Source: Hahellaceae bacterium (GTDB lineage: Bacteria > Pseudomonadota > Gammaproteobacteria > Pseudomonadales > Oleiphilaceae). From it: a DNA stretch of 64,000 bases. Under the pieces are notes generated by a model that was not told where the DNA came from, ran no database searches, and saw only the letters and a program-made list of their open reading frames with translations. The DNA is taken from assembly GCA_016716085.1 (NCBI GenBank), contig JADJWY010000001.1, forward strand, positions 434,001 to 498,000. The letters are read 5' to 3'. Positions 8,479 through 17,276 of this stretch are shown piece after piece. The translations under genes were made by a program, and so were the position numbers. Positions within the stretch are counted from its first letter, which is position 1; each line of letters starts with the position of its first letter.

Positions 8479-9264
8479 ATGAAAGTTACGATCAAAACGT
8501 CGGAAGATATTGAAAAAATGCGCATCGCAGGCCGCATGGCCGCTGAAGTGCTCGAAATGATTGGCGATTATGTCAAACCTGGGGTCAGCACTGAAGACCT
8601 CGACAAGATTTGTCACGACCATATCGTAATGGTCCAGAAAGCGATTCCGGCCTGCCTGGGATACAAAGGCTACCCTAAATCGATCTGTACCTCGGTCAAC
8701 CATGTTATTTGTCACGGCATCCCCTCCCCCAAGAAAATCCTGAAAGTCGGCGACATTGTGAATATAGATGTCACCGTCATTTATGAAGGCTTTCACGGTG
8801 ACACCAGCAAGATGTTTTTTGTCGGCAAGCCCTCTATTGCGGCTGAGCGCCTGGTCAGAATCACCCAGGAGTGCATGTATATTGGCATCGACATGGTCAA
8901 ACCCGGTGTGCGTCTTGGTGACATCGGCCATGCCATTCAACAACATGCCGAGTCCAACCACTACTCAGTCGTACGCGAGTATTGTGGCCATGGCATCGGC
9001 CGGGTTTTCCATGAAGAGCCTCAGGTCATGCACTACGGCACCCCCGGTACTGGCATGACATTGAAAGAAGGCATGACTTTTACCATTGAGCCCATGATCA
9101 ATCAGGGAGTCCGGCACTCAAAACTGCTTCCCGATGGCTGGACCGTGGTGACAAAGGATCACAAGCTGTCGGCACAGTGGGAACACACGATTCTGGTGAC
9201 CGCGACCGGACATGAAATTCTCACCTTGCGCGCCGATGAGAAAGACCGGCAGAGCCTAGCATGA
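8479..9264 (+). CDS. map: Methionine aminopeptidase, type I
   Basis: Removes the initiator methionine from nascent proteins using two divalent metal ions. The metal ligands and substrate His are readable: His79 (CHGIPS), Asp97 (NIDVTV), Asp108 (GDTSKMF), the His of GHGIGRVFHEEP near 171, the Glu of TIEPMI near 204 and the Glu of QWEHTILVT near 235. The spacing is that of the E. coli enzyme. 261 aa. It diverges from rpsB, and its stop overlaps the glnD start as ATGA. Confidence 0.98.
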   Translation: MKVTIKTSEDIEKMRIAGRMAAEVLEMIGDYVKPGVSTEDLDKICHDHIVMVQKAIPACLGYKGYPKSICTSVNHVICHGIPSPKKILKVGDIVNIDVTVIYEGFHGDTSKMFFVGKPSIAAERLVRITQECMYIGIDMVKPGVRLGDIGHAIQQHAESNHYSVVREYCGHGIGRVFHEEPQVMHYGTPGTGMTLKEGMTFTIEPMINQGVRHSKLLPDGWTVVTKDHKLSAQWEHTILVTATGHEILTLRADEKDRQSLA

Positions 9265-12038
9265 AATCAGGCGACCCTGGCATTTTTGGTATTACCGCAG
9301 CGATAGAGACGACGCTACTCCCTGCGCTGACTCTGCCCCCAAATGCACCAGGGCAAAAGCTCGGACTGACCCAGCTTCGAAAATTTCTCGCCGACAGCAC
9401 GGACGCACTGCATCAGGCGTTCAAGGAAGGCCAATCCGTTCGGCAACTGGTTGCTGCACGTGCCTTTACCGTAGATCAGGTACTTTACCACCTTTGGTCG
9501 TCACTGGAATGGCCTGCTGACTGTCAGGCGACATTGATCGCTGTGGGCGGTTATGGTCGAGCCGAACTGTTTCCCCACTCCGATGTCGACATCCTGATCT
9601 TATTGGCGGATGAAAAGGCCTTACAGCGGGTCAAGTCACCGTTGGAAAGCTTCGTCACCTCGTTGTGGGATCTGAAACTGGACGTCGGACACAGTGTCCG
9701 CACCTTAAAAGATAGCGAGGAGCAGGCCCACCAGGACATCACCATCGCCACCAACCTGCTGGAAACCCGAAAACTGACGGGTGACCAAACGCTTTATCAG
9801 AAGCTGCAGGACCTGGCCTATTCTGATAAAAGCTGGAAGGATATCGACTTCTTCAAAGCAAAGGTTGCTGAACAGAAGGAGCGTCATCAGCGCTACGGCG
9901 ACAGTGAATATAACCTGGAACCCAACATCAAAACCTGTCCCGGGGGACTGCGGGATATTCAGACGATCGGATGGATCGCCAAGCGACACCTGGGCCTTAA
10001 GGAATCTGGTGACATCGAGCACCGTTTTCGCGTCCTGACCGATGACGAGCGCAACACACTGGATGAAGCAGAAGGGTACCTCTGGTATCTCCGCTATGGC
10101 CTGCAAATGCTCGCCAAACGTAATGAAAACCGACTGCTGTTCGACTATCAGCGCTCACTGGCCGACCAGCTGGGCTTTCAGGAAAGCAATCAAGCACTGG
10201 CCGTCGAACAGCTGATGCAGAAATATTATCGCTACTCGATGGCGCTGAGCGAAATCAACGATGTTCTGCTGCAGCACTTTGACGAAGACATTATGGGGCC
10301 GCAGTCCGCAACACCGCCCCAACCCCTGGGCCGACGCTTCCGTATCCGCAACGAATACCTTGAGGTCACTAATCCGCAGATTTTTGTCCAGTCGCCGTTT
10401 GCGATGACTGAAATTTTTTTACACCTGGCCCAGCACCCTGAAGTTAAAGGCATTCGCGCCAGCACGATTCGTGCGTTACGGGCTCATCGTCACCTGATTG
10501 ATGACAACTTCCGTAAGGATCTGGCCAACACCTCCTTGTTCATGGAAATCATGCGCACCCCGCATGCCGTCCACGAAACGCTGTCGATGATGCGAAAGTA
10601 CGGCATCCTTGGCAATTACATTCCCGCCTTTGGTCGTATCATCGGCCAGATGCAACACGACCTGTTCCATATTTATACCGTCGACGCCCATACCATTCGG
10701 GTCATCCGTAATATGGTCATGCTCTACAAACCCGAGAGCATGGCGAGCTACCCGCTGGCGAGCTGGCTAATCAACCGACTACCTAAGCCGGAACTGCTCT
10801 TTATTGCCGGACTCTTCCATGACATTGCCAAAGGCCGAGGGGGTGATCACTCTGAACTGGGCGCCGTTGATGCCGAAGAATTCTGCAAACGCCACCACCT
10901 GAGCAACCGCGACACCTCGCTGGTGTGCTGGCTGGTGCACAACCATTTACTGATGTCGATGACAGCGCAGCGCAAAGATCCATCTGACCCGGGTGTAATC
11001 CAGTTCTTTGCCAGTCTGATGCAGTCTCAAGTGCATCTGGACTACCTGTACGTGCTGACGGTGTGTGATATCAGCGCCACCAACCCTACGCTCTGGAATA
11101 CCTGGCGGGCCGCCTTACTTCGTCAGCTGTATACCGAAACCGTCCGGGTGATGCGCCGGGGTGTGCAGTCGCCTCAGAAACGCAGTCAGTGGATTCAGGC
11201 CACGCGCCATGAAGTACGCGAAATGCTCAAAAGCAAAAGTCATCTTTTGCCGGGAACGCCCTTTCCTGAAGCGGACATCAACAAAATCTGGGACCAGATC
11301 GACGAAGAGTATTTCCTGCAGGACTCTACTGTAGAGATTGCCTGGCAGCTCAGCATGATTCTCAGCCACCGAGACCCCATGGCCCCGCTGATTGCAGTCA
11401 AGGACGCCAAGGGCGGCGCGGCGGAAGGTTTCTTTCACATTATGGTCTACATGCACTACCGGGACGACCTGTTTGCGGCATTGACCGCCAGCATGGAGCA
11501 AATGCACCTGAACATTGTCGAGGCCCGCATGAACCGGGTCGGCCCGTACGCCATGCTCGCCAATTTCGTGGTGACCGGTACCGAGGGCTTCAAACCCTCG
11601 CAAACCGATATCGCCAACTCGCTCTCCGAGTCTCTCAAAGACCCCGAGAATTTCGACAAGGTGATTCGACGCCGTGTACCCCGCCAGCTCAAACACTTTC
11701 TGTTCCCCACGGAAGTCACCTTCAGCAATGACACCGCCAGCAAGCGAACCGTCATGGAAGTGGTAACGCCAGACCGTCCCGGACTTTTGGCCAAGATCGC
11801 GCTGATTCTGCTGGACCACAACGTTGAGCTGGCCAATGCACGGATTGCTACCTTGGGTGAGCGAGTAGAAGACGTTTTCCTGCTGACCGACATCAGTGGC
11901 CAACCCCTCAGTGACGTCGCCCTGTGTCAGCGGCTCAGTGACAGCCTGTGTTCGCAATTGGACAACCTGAACATTCAGGAATCCTCCAATGGCAAGTTAA
12001 TCCCTGGCCCCAAAAATAGTAGCCCAACCCGACTGTAA
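9261..12038 (+). CDS. glnD: [Protein-PII] uridylyltransferase / uridylyl-removing enzyme
   Basis: The nitrogen sensor that uridylylates PII when glutamine is low and removes UMP when it is high. Domains in order: nucleotidyltransferase with GGYGRAELFPHSDVDIL (residues 96-112), an HD phosphohydrolase domain (FHDIAKGRGGDHS, about 517-530) and two C-terminal ACT domains (about 715-790 and 825-900, the second starting VVTPDRPGLLAKIAL) that bind glutamine. Length 925 against about 890-900 in relatives. It overlaps map by 4 bp and is followed after 5 bp by dapC. Confidence 0.97.
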   Translation: MKSGDPGIFGITAAIETTLLPALTLPPNAPGQKLGLTQLRKFLADSTDALHQAFKEGQSVRQLVAARAFTVDQVLYHLWSSLEWPADCQATLIAVGGYGRAELFPHSDVDILILLADEKALQRVKSPLESFVTSLWDLKLDVGHSVRTLKDSEEQAHQDITIATNLLETRKLTGDQTLYQKLQDLAYSDKSWKDIDFFKAKVAEQKERHQRYGDSEYNLEPNIKTCPGGLRDIQTIGWIAKRHLGLKESGDIEHRFRVLTDDERNTLDEAEGYLWYLRYGLQMLAKRNENRLLFDYQRSLADQLGFQESNQALAVEQLMQKYYRYSMALSEINDVLLQHFDEDIMGPQSATPPQPLGRRFRIRNEYLEVTNPQIFVQSPFAMTEIFLHLAQHPEVKGIRASTIRALRAHRHLIDDNFRKDLANTSLFMEIMRTPHAVHETLSMMRKYGILGNYIPAFGRIIGQMQHDLFHIYTVDAHTIRVIRNMVMLYKPESMASYPLASWLINRLPKPELLFIAGLFHDIAKGRGGDHSELGAVDAEEFCKRHHLSNRDTSLVCWLVHNHLLMSMTAQRKDPSDPGVIQFFASLMQSQVHLDYLYVLTVCDISATNPTLWNTWRAALLRQLYTETVRVMRRGVQSPQKRSQWIQATRHEVREMLKSKSHLLPGTPFPEADINKIWDQIDEEYFLQDSTVEIAWQLSMILSHRDPMAPLIAVKDAKGGAAEGFFHIMVYMHYRDDLFAALTASMEQMHLNIVEARMNRVGPYAMLANFVVTGTEGFKPSQTDIANSLSESLKDPENFDKVIRRRVPRQLKHFLFPTEVTFSNDTASKRTVMEVVTPDRPGLLAKIALILLDHNVELANARIATLGERVEDVFLLTDISGQPLSDVALCQRLSDSLCSQLDNLNIQESSNGKLIPGPKNSSPTRL

Positions 12039-12043
12039 GTCTC

Positions 12044-13243
12044 ATGAATCCAGATTTAGATCGCCTGCACCCCTACCCGTTTGAAATACTGGCTAAGTTA
12101 AATGCCGGGGTCATCCCCCCGGAGCACCTGAAGCCGATCTCGCTGTCCATTGGTGAGCCCAAACATCCACCACCTCCCTTTGCACTGGAGAATCTGGGGC
12201 AACAACTGCAACGATTGGCTAATTACCCCACCACCAAGGGGCTGCCAGAGCTGCGTCAGAGCATTGCCAGCTGGCTGGAAAAACGCTTTGGACTGAGTGG
12301 TGGTGTCGATCCAGAATCCCAGGTTTTACCTGTTAATGGCACGCGGGAAGCCTTATTTGCCTTCGCGCAGGCTGCGCTCGACCGCAATACCAATCCGTTG
12401 GTCGTCTACCAGAACCCGTTCTATCAGATTTACGAAGGGGCAACCTTGCTGGCCGGTGGCGAGCCCTACCTGCTGAACTGTACCCCGGACAATGGTTATT
12501 TACCGGATTTTGATAACGTTCCCGAGGCCATCTGGTCGCGCTGCCAATTGTTGTATGTTTGCTCCCCAGGCAATCCTTCTGGCGCCGTCATTCCCATGGC
12601 GACTTACCAGAAACTGCTGAAACTGGCGGATACCTTTGATTTCATCATTGCCTCGGATGAGTGCTATTCCGAAATTTATCAGGATGAAAACGCGCCGCCA
12701 GTGGGCCTGCTGGAAGCCTGTGCTGCAAGCGGACGCCATGACTATCGTCGCTGCGTGGTCTTCCACAGCCTCTCCAAGCGTTCAAACGTGCCCGGCATGC
12801 GTTCCGGCTTCGTCGCCGGTGATGCTGACTTGCTGGCGCGCTTTCTGAAATACCGAACCTACCACGGTTGTGCCATGTCCGTCCCCTTTCAATTGGCCTC
12901 GACCACGCTCTGGTCTGACGAAACCCATGTGAAAGCCAACCGGGATGCCTACCGTGAAAAATTTCGCGCCGTGAGCGAGATCCTGGGGGATGTTCTCCCG
13001 GTCACAATCCCGGAAGCCTCCTTCTACCTGTGGCCACAAACCCCGATTGACGATGAAACCTTTGCTCGGGAGTTACTGCGCACCCAAAACGTTGCCGTAC
13101 TGCCGGGCCGTTATCTCGGACGCAGCACCGCAGATGGCAACCCCGGCGCGTATCACTGCCGCATGGCGCTCGTCGCGACCGTTGACGAGTGTGTCGAAGC
13201 CGCGCATCGCATCCGCCAATTTGTTGAATCCATAAAATCCTGA
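12044..13243 (+). CDS. dapC: Succinyldiaminopimelate transaminase
   Basis: PLP-dependent fold-type I aminotransferase that makes N-succinyl-LL-2,6-diaminopimelate on the lysine/peptidoglycan path. The PLP lysine is in HSLSKRSNVPGMRSGF (about residues 242-257). The upstream SDECYSEIY motif carries the PLP-ring Asp/Tyr. 399 aa. Its place immediately before dapD and dapE fits DapC rather than a general aspartate aminotransferase. Confidence 0.92.
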   Translation: MNPDLDRLHPYPFEILAKLNAGVIPPEHLKPISLSIGEPKHPPPPFALENLGQQLQRLANYPTTKGLPELRQSIASWLEKRFGLSGGVDPESQVLPVNGTREALFAFAQAALDRNTNPLVVYQNPFYQIYEGATLLAGGEPYLLNCTPDNGYLPDFDNVPEAIWSRCQLLYVCSPGNPSGAVIPMATYQKLLKLADTFDFIIASDECYSEIYQDENAPPVGLLEACAASGRHDYRRCVVFHSLSKRSNVPGMRSGFVAGDADLLARFLKYRTYHGCAMSVPFQLASTTLWSDETHVKANRDAYREKFRAVSEILGDVLPVTIPEASFYLWPQTPIDDETFARELLRTQNVAVLPGRYLGRSTADGNPGAYHCRMALVATVDECVEAAHRIRQFVESIKS

Positions 13244-13252
13244 GGACTTGAA

Positions 13253-14290
13253 ATGCTTGCACTAGGACTGGGCATCGGCACGCTCAACAGCCGTTCCGAC
13301 TTACTCGAAGTTTTTTACCCCGCCCCACTGCTGAATCCGTCAGAGGCGCTTCTTAACGCCGTTCGCACAGTGACCGGTGCGCTGGATACCGGATCAACTC
13401 AAACCCTTGACAGTACCGCTGTTCATGCGCTGGCTGAAGCACTGACCGGAAATGAAGCGCACGCACTCAAAGATGCAGCTCAGCAGCTGAGCCAGCATTC
13501 AACGCCTAAAAACAAGCGCCTGCTTGTCGCACTCATCGACACCCAGGCCAAGCCTGCATCGACCGAAGATGTCTACCTGCGCCTGCACCTGCTGTCGCAT
13601 CGTCTGAGCAAACCCCACACCGTCGTGCTGGATGGCATGTTCGGAAAATTGCCGAATGTGGCCTGGACCAACGAAGGCGCAGTGGATCTGGATGACCTGA
13701 CGGATCGGCAACTGGCTGCCCGGGTACAGGGCAAATGGCTGCGCGTATTTTCTGTCGATAAATTCCCGCCCATGACCGATTACGTTGTGCCGAAAGGCGT
13801 GCGTGTTGCCGATACGGCGCGGGTGCGCCTGGGCGCCTATCTGGGTGAAGGCACAACCATCATGCACGAAGGCTTCGTCAACTTTAATGCCGGCACCGAA
13901 GGTACCTCCATGGTTGAAGGTCGCATTTCGGCGGGCGTGATGGTCGGCGAAGGCTCTGACCTGGGTGGCGGTTGCTCAACCATGGGCACACTCTCCGGCG
14001 GTGGCAATATCATTATTTCCGTGGGCAAAAACAGCCTGATTGGTGCCAATGCCGGTATCGGTATACCGCTGGGCGATGCCTGCAAAGTCGAAGCGGGCCT
14101 ATACATCACTGCCGGCACAAAAGTAGCGGTACTGGATGATCGCGGCGCCGTCGTTAAAACCGTGAAGGCGCGGGAGTTGGCCGGTCAGAATGACCTGTTG
14201 TTCCGTCGTAACTCTGAAAACGGGCGGGTGGAAGTGGTCACCAACAAGACGGCCATCCAGCTCAATGAAGCCCTGCACGCACACAATTAA
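13253..14290 (+). CDS. dapD: 2,3,4,5-tetrahydropyridine-2,6-dicarboxylate N-succinyltransferase
   Basis: Succinyl-CoA-dependent acyltransferase that starts the succinylase branch of lysine biosynthesis. It is the long Pseudomonas-type DapD (345 aa) rather than the 274-aa enterobacterial form. An alpha/beta N-terminal region is followed by a left-handed beta-helix (from about residue 180; phrases such as RLGAYLGEGTTIMHEGFVN and GGGNIIISVGKNSLIGANAG). It lies 9 bp after dapC. dapE follows after 34 bp. Confidence 0.95.
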   Translation: MLALGLGIGTLNSRSDLLEVFYPAPLLNPSEALLNAVRTVTGALDTGSTQTLDSTAVHALAEALTGNEAHALKDAAQQLSQHSTPKNKRLLVALIDTQAKPASTEDVYLRLHLLSHRLSKPHTVVLDGMFGKLPNVAWTNEGAVDLDDLTDRQLAARVQGKWLRVFSVDKFPPMTDYVVPKGVRVADTARVRLGAYLGEGTTIMHEGFVNFNAGTEGTSMVEGRISAGVMVGEGSDLGGGCSTMGTLSGGGNIIISVGKNSLIGANAGIGIPLGDACKVEAGLYITAGTKVAVLDDRGAVVKTVKARELAGQNDLLFRRNSENGRVEVVTNKTAIQLNEALHAHN

Positions 14291-14324
14291 GTGTGCTGGC
14301 CCCGCTAACGCCATAGGACAAGAG

Positions 14325-15464
14325 ATGACTACGCTGTCGCCCACACTGGAACTCGCCATAGCGCTGATTAACCGGCCCTCCGTCACACCGCATGATGCCG
14401 GATGCCAGCAGTTACTGGCCGAACGGCTGGCCCCCCTCGATTTCATGATCGAGCCACTGCCTTTCGGAGAAGTTCACAACCTGTGGGCACGGCGCGGCAC
14501 CGAAGGTCCACTGCTGGTGTTTGCGGGGCATACCGACGTTGTTCCAACCGGCCCCATTGAAAACTGGGAACACCCCCCGTTTCAGGGGCGAGTGGAGAAC
14601 GGTGTGCTGTATGGTCGCGGCGCCGCAGATATGAAAGGCAGCCTGGCCGCTTTCCTGACCGCCTGCGAGCGTTTTGTCGAACGGCACCCTCATCACAAAG
14701 GGTCTATTGCCTGGTTGATTACCAGTGACGAGGAAGGGCCTTCCGTGAATGGCACCGTGAAGGTCGTCGAGCACCTGGTCAAGCGGGATGAAAAGATTGA
14801 CTGGTGCTTAGTCGGCGAACCCTCCAGCACCACCACGGTGGGTGACATCATCAAGAACGGGCGGCGCGGATCACTGGGCGCACACATGAAAGTATTCGGC
14901 ATTCAGGGGCATGTCGCCTACCCGCATCTTGCAGATAACCCGATTCACCGGGTGGCGCCGGCCTTGGCAGAACTGGCCGCCGAGCATTGGGATGAAGGCA
15001 ATGCCTTTTTCCCGGCAACGTCCTTCCAGATCTCCAATATCAATGGCGGCACCGGGGCGACGAACGTCATACCGGGTGAACTGGAAGTGGTGTTTAACTT
15101 CCGTTTCTCCACGGAGGTGACGGCCGATGAACTGAAAGCCCGCACGACCGCCATCCTTGATAAACATCAGGTGCGCTACCACATCGACTGGCGACTGCAT
15201 GGTGAGCCCTTTCTGACCGCGAAAGGGCCTTTGGTCGAAGCCTGTAAACGGGCGATTCAGCGCGTAAAAGGTATCGAAACCGAACTGTCGACCAGTGGGG
15301 GCACCTCAGACGGGCGCTTTATTGCCCCGACCGGTGCACAGGTGGTTGAACTTGGCCCCTGTAACGCGACGATTCATCGTGTGAATGAACAGGTTCTGGC
15401 GGTGGAGATTGATCAACTCAGTGCGATCTACGAAGATATTCTGGTTGAGCTGTTAACTGACTGA
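14325..15464 (+). CDS. dapE: Succinyl-diaminopimelate desuccinylase
   Basis: Zinc peptidase of the M20 family that releases LL-diaminopimelate from its succinyl form. Metal ligands are visible in FAGHTDVVPTG (His/Asp), RGAADMKGS (Asp), TSDEEGPSVNGT (Glu-Glu) and VGEPSS, with a late His in NATIHRVNE. A longer open frame begins inside dapD, but the ATG at 14325 has AGGACAAGAG just upstream and gives the family start TLSPTLELAIALI (379 aa). Confidence 0.96.
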   Translation: MTTLSPTLELAIALINRPSVTPHDAGCQQLLAERLAPLDFMIEPLPFGEVHNLWARRGTEGPLLVFAGHTDVVPTGPIENWEHPPFQGRVENGVLYGRGAADMKGSLAAFLTACERFVERHPHHKGSIAWLITSDEEGPSVNGTVKVVEHLVKRDEKIDWCLVGEPSSTTTVGDIIKNGRRGSLGAHMKVFGIQGHVAYPHLADNPIHRVAPALAELAAEHWDEGNAFFPATSFQISNINGGTGATNVIPGELEVVFNFRFSTEVTADELKARTTAILDKHQVRYHIDWRLHGEPFLTAKGPLVEACKRAIQRVKGIETELSTSGGTSDGRFIAPTGAQVVELGPCNATIHRVNEQVLAVEIDQLSAIYEDILVELLTD

Positions 15465-15474
15465 GACTTCTGCC

Positions 15475-15795
15475 ATGCGTGGACCCCAAACCTGGATGAT
15501 CTGGCTGTTACGGCACCTGAACCGGAGGGGAATCACGCTGACTACCGGCTTTCAATGTTTTCTGGCGGGTGGTATCAGTGCCCTCTGCGCGTTGGTCACG
15601 CTGTTTTTCCTGGGACGCGGAACGACTGAAGACTGGCCCGTTGAAATCCTGGCGCTCATCACCCTCGCGACACTGGGTATGGGCCTGGCGATGATGCTGA
15701 GTGGCTATCTGATTATCATGACCCTGCGGCTGGGTCGATTTTTACTGGAAGGAAATGAAGAGGCCGGAACGACCTCTTCACAAAATTGCCCTTAA
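15475..15795 (+). CDS. Small two-helix membrane protein of unknown function
   Basis: I do not recognise this 106-residue protein. It has a basic N-terminus, two hydrophobic segments (about residues 27-46 and 56-83) joined by a short charged loop containing Glu-Asp, and a hydrophilic C-terminal tail of about 18 residues. It begins 10 bp after the dapE stop on the same strand, so it is probably the last gene of the map-to-dapE group. It converges with the cold-shock-domain gene, with 23 bp between them. Confidence 0.7.
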   Translation: MRGPQTWMIWLLRHLNRRGITLTTGFQCFLAGGISALCALVTLFFLGRGTTEDWPVEILALITLATLGMGLAMMLSGYLIIMTLRLGRFLLEGNEEAGTTSSQNCP

Positions 15796-15818
15796 CACGA
15801 ACACGTGCGAATGGCTGC

Positions 15819-16373
15819 CTATTCAATCATCGAGACTTCTTCGGCCTGCACGCCTTTATCACCTTGAACCACCTTGAACTCAACCGCCTGACCGGGCTTG
15901 AGATAGCGGTTGCGTCCCTGAACAGAACGGAAGTGAACAAACACATCCTCGCCGTTTTCGCGTGATATAAAACCAAATCCCTTGTTGGAGTTAAACCACT
16001 TTACCGTGCCGGTTTCGACCGGAATATGGGCATAGGCCGAATTTGAAGCGGATGACGCCGGTGCAGGGTCGCTTTTCTTTTCAACGGGTGCACGTGCAGC
16101 AGTGCGATGCATCCCTGCCCGAGAGGCCGCATCACGTGCTGCAGAGCCCTGAGGTTGAACCGGCTGACCGGCAGGAAGTGGATCACGGCTCACACTCATC
16201 AAACCCGGCAGAATGCCAACAGCGGCAAACAGGGCCATCATGACGGAATATTGAAGCACCGAAAACGAAGCACCTTCGGGAAGTGCAGAACCGAGGACAA
16301 ACGAAAGAATTGCAGTAGCAATCGCCGCAAAAACAATGGACACGACGACCAGTTTTGAAACGTTTAGACTCAT
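15819..16373 (-). CDS. Membrane-anchored cold-shock-domain protein
   Basis: 184 residues with two hydrophobic N-terminal segments (about 8-30 and 41-60), a Pro/Ala/Ser-rich linker (about 66-115) and a C-terminal cold-shock domain. The CSD has an intact RNP1 (KGFGFI) and RNP2 (VFVHF) preceded by GTVKWFNSNKG, so single-stranded RNA or DNA binding is expected. Membrane tethering of a CSD is unlike soluble CspA (about 70 aa). Similar long CSD proteins are annotated in marine gammaproteobacteria, but I know no proven function. GAG about 8 nt before the ATG serves as ribosome-binding site. Confidence 0.88.
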   Translation of the reverse strand: MSLNVSKLVVVSIVFAAIATAILSFVLGSALPEGASFSVLQYSVMMALFAAVGILPGLMSVSRDPLPAGQPVQPQGSAARDAASRAGMHRTAARAPVEKKSDPAPASSASNSAYAHIPVETGTVKWFNSNKGFGFISRENGEDVFVHFRSVQGRNRYLKPGQAVEFKVVQGDKGVQAEEVSMIE

Positions 16374-16413
16374 GTTATTACTCGTGGGTGGTATAGTATT
16401 TTGTAATCAACTC

Positions 16414-16442
16414 ATTATATTAACAAAAATTCAGAGTCAGTT
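16414..16442 (-). promoter_or_regulatory. Possible promoter of the cold-shock-domain gene
   Basis: A perfect minus-strand TATAAT (16414-16419) lies in the AT-rich 168-bp gap between the CSD gene and the glycan operon. No clear -35 is seen. The predicted leader would be only about 30 nt, unlike the long cspA leader. Confidence 0.35.
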
Positions 16443-16541
16443 TGTAGTGGTCAAAATAAGAGAAACATTCTGCACGCCCTCAAGAGCGAGCTAAACTAAA
16501 GGCAACGATCACCTCAAAATCCTGAAAAGGTTCGTTAATTC

Positions 16542-17276
16542 GTGAACTTAAGAACGCTCAAACGCTTCATTAAACCGCTGATCAAAACCCCTCTTCACCC
16601 CCAGTGGTACACATCGTTTGATAAACACCTAAAGCAACTATTGCGAAATACGCCGAGCGACAGCATCGTTTTAGACATTGGATGCTTCGATATGTGGCCC
16701 CGCCAGCATCTTCCAGCGGAGGCAACCTATATTGGGTTGGACTATTTCGAAACCGCCACGCAATGGTATCACTCCAAGCCCCACGTATTTGGAGACGCGC
16801 TTTCTCTCCCTTTCGCATCGGGCGCTTTCGATACAGTACTGTTACTGGATGTCCTTGAGCACCTGGAGAAAGACACCACCTGCCTCAATGAAATACAGCG
16901 AGTGCTCAAACCGGGAGGTGTGCTGATTCTGCAAGTCCCCTTTCTCTACCCCATACACGATGCTCCCCGAGATTTCAGACGGCTGACTGAATATGGTTTG
17001 CAGCTGCTGGCTGAAAACTGCGGTCTCAAAATAGAAAACATTCACTATGTTGGCACCCCGCTACAGACTGCGACATTGCTTGGCAATCTGGCGCTCTCCC
17101 ACACCATGATGGAGTGGGTGAATCGGCGGCACCCCCTTTTACTTTTAGTCCCGGTTTTGCCGGTCACTATAGTCTTGGGCAATCTACTGAGCTGGCTTCT
17201 TGATCGGTTTACCTTGGGTACTGGCTTTATGCCGTTCCGTTATACTTGCACACTGATCAAACCCGAAAATGGATAA
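16542..17276 (+). CDS. Class I SAM-dependent methyltransferase, first gene of the glycan operon
   Basis: 244-residue Methyltransf_11/25-like enzyme. SAM motif I is VLDIGCFDMWPR (about residues 43-54), with the acidic residue of YIGLDYFE after it and the post-I motif VLLLDVLEHLEKD (about 103-115). The C-terminus has one or two hydrophobic stretches (about 198-222) that may hold it to the membrane. It starts with GTG, with AAAAGG 11 nt upstream. The substrate is unknown. It overlaps the following GT4 gene by 8 bp, pointing to a sugar or lipid-linked glycan. Confidence 0.82.
   Translation: MNLRTLKRFIKPLIKTPLHPQWYTSFDKHLKQLLRNTPSDSIVLDIGCFDMWPRQHLPAEATYIGLDYFETATQWYHSKPHVFGDALSLPFASGAFDTVLLLDVLEHLEKDTTCLNEIQRVLKPGGVLILQVPFLYPIHDAPRDFRRLTEYGLQLLAENCGLKIENIHYVGTPLQTATLLGNLALSHTMMEWVNRRHPLLLLVPVLPVTIVLGNLLSWLLDRFTLGTGFMPFRYTCTLIKPENG

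Noticed and set aside
8374..8961. 195-codon minus-strand open frame opposite map
   Set aside because: It is the antisense shadow of the highly conserved map gene and overlaps both promoters. No family resemblance.
11115..11957. 280-codon minus-strand open frame opposite glnD
   Set aside because: Antisense to the ACT-domain part of glnD. Composition follows the codon positions of glnD.
16374..16541. JUMPstart/ops element upstream of the glycan operon
   Set aside because: No GGCGGTAGC-like sequence in the 168-bp gap, so RfaH control has no support.
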